Below are positions 63,663 through 64,000 of a DNA stretch of 64,000 nucleotides, piece after piece (the stretch's first letter is position 1; each line of letters starts with the position of its first letter). The translations under genes and the position numbers were made by a program. Below the pieces are notes generated by a model, which saw nothing but the letters and a program-made list of their open reading frames with translations, did not search any database and had not been told where the DNA came from. Source of the stretch: Megaustenia siamemsis (taxonomy: Eukaryota > Mollusca > Gastropoda > Stylommatophora > Ariophantidae); contig JAVIAB010000102.1 in the NCBI GenBank assembly GCA_032433765.1, positions 7,930,521 to 7,994,520 of the forward strand, in the 5' to 3' direction.

Positions 63663-64000
63663 AAACCACGTCGGTCTATGCTAAAGAAATGAAAAAAGAA
63701 GTATAGTAGGAGAAAAGCACGCATGATGTGGTGTAAAGTCTAATAATGATCTTCATTTCTTTTCCTCAGGGGAATTCATGCATCACGGCAGTTGCGTTTT
63801 GAAAGTGAAAATGACTACCGGATTTTTTTTTAATGGTTGAAATGTGTTCAGTCAAAAACAATGAGCCCAAGACGTCACAAGTACAGTTTTGTTAAACTTT
63901 CTCTAATTACAGATTACTCTAAAAACTAGAACTGCATCTAAATCTTTAACGAAATGAATAATACGACAGATAAAAGAGCAAGTCTGGATCACAAATCAAC
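63663..64000. other. No gene seen
   Basis: Window end; no coding frame or repeat recognised. Confidence 0.5.

Overview
The window looks like nuclear DNA of an invertebrate metazoan. One multi-exon gene has canonical GT-AG introns, protein homology is animal-like, and the rest is densely packed with non-LTR retrotransposon pieces, tRNA-derived SINEs, a hAT transposon and at least 25 tandem-repeat arrays. A lophotrochozoan such as a mollusc is my guess, an inference from the repeat style only. By rough addition the tandem arrays cover about 19 kb (about 30%). There is one 100-base assembly gap (11401-11500).

Genes. (1) 20871-35361 (+) holds an intact four-exon ATPSCKMT (FAM173B) orthologue of 230 codons: a mitochondrial methyltransferase for the lysine of ATP synthase subunit c. 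All introns are phase 0 and full of transposon debris. (2) 8824-9311 (+) holds a compact Bcl-2-family-like gene with BH1- and BH2-like motifs, a nearby AATAAA, one in-frame TGA and one frameshift. (3) 9879-11087 (+) holds a PPP1R15 (GADD34/CReP)-like gene whose last exon carries a KVxF phosphatase-binding motif and a W..F..D..RF motif; its upstream part has three frameshifts. A CCAAT, CRE/CARE and TATA promoter follows at 11371-11399, pointing into the gap. This apoptosis/stress gene group in a minisatellite-rich stretch (3.6-12.9 kb) is the most unusual part of the window.

Layout. 1-3.6 kb: LINE and SINE fragments. 3.6-8.2 kb: minisatellites, with a CpG-rich 185-bp tandem block. 8.4-11.4 kb: the stress/apoptosis genes. 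11.5-14.1 kb: a 53-bp minisatellite and a CTAGA pentanucleotide array. 14.2-17.1 kb: RTE-like LINE fragments. 17.5-19.06 kb: a hAT transposon inserted in an older retroelement. 19.7-20.6 kb: a 42-bp minisatellite. 20.87-35.36 kb: ATPSCKMT. 35.4-37.3 kb: LINEs with SINE insertions. 37.4-42.5 kb: five back-to-back minisatellites, two of them packed with AP-1-like TGAGTCA sites. 42.7-64 kb: alternating LINE/SINE debris and minisatellites, with a hammerhead-like nested insert at 59.6-60.0 kb and a 45-bp CRE/CCAAT-bearing array at 61.9-63.7 kb.

Repeat names used here are mine. RTE-A, B, C and D are BovB/RTE-like LINE 3' regions (RTE-A and RTE-B 3' ends carry GATGAT tracts). LINE-E, F, G and T are other reverse-transcriptase C-terminal families. 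Family R is a retroelement with an RNase H domain. SINE-A, B, C and D are tRNA-derived SINEs. Nine nested insertions have visible direct repeats that may be target-site duplications, so their relative ages can be read.
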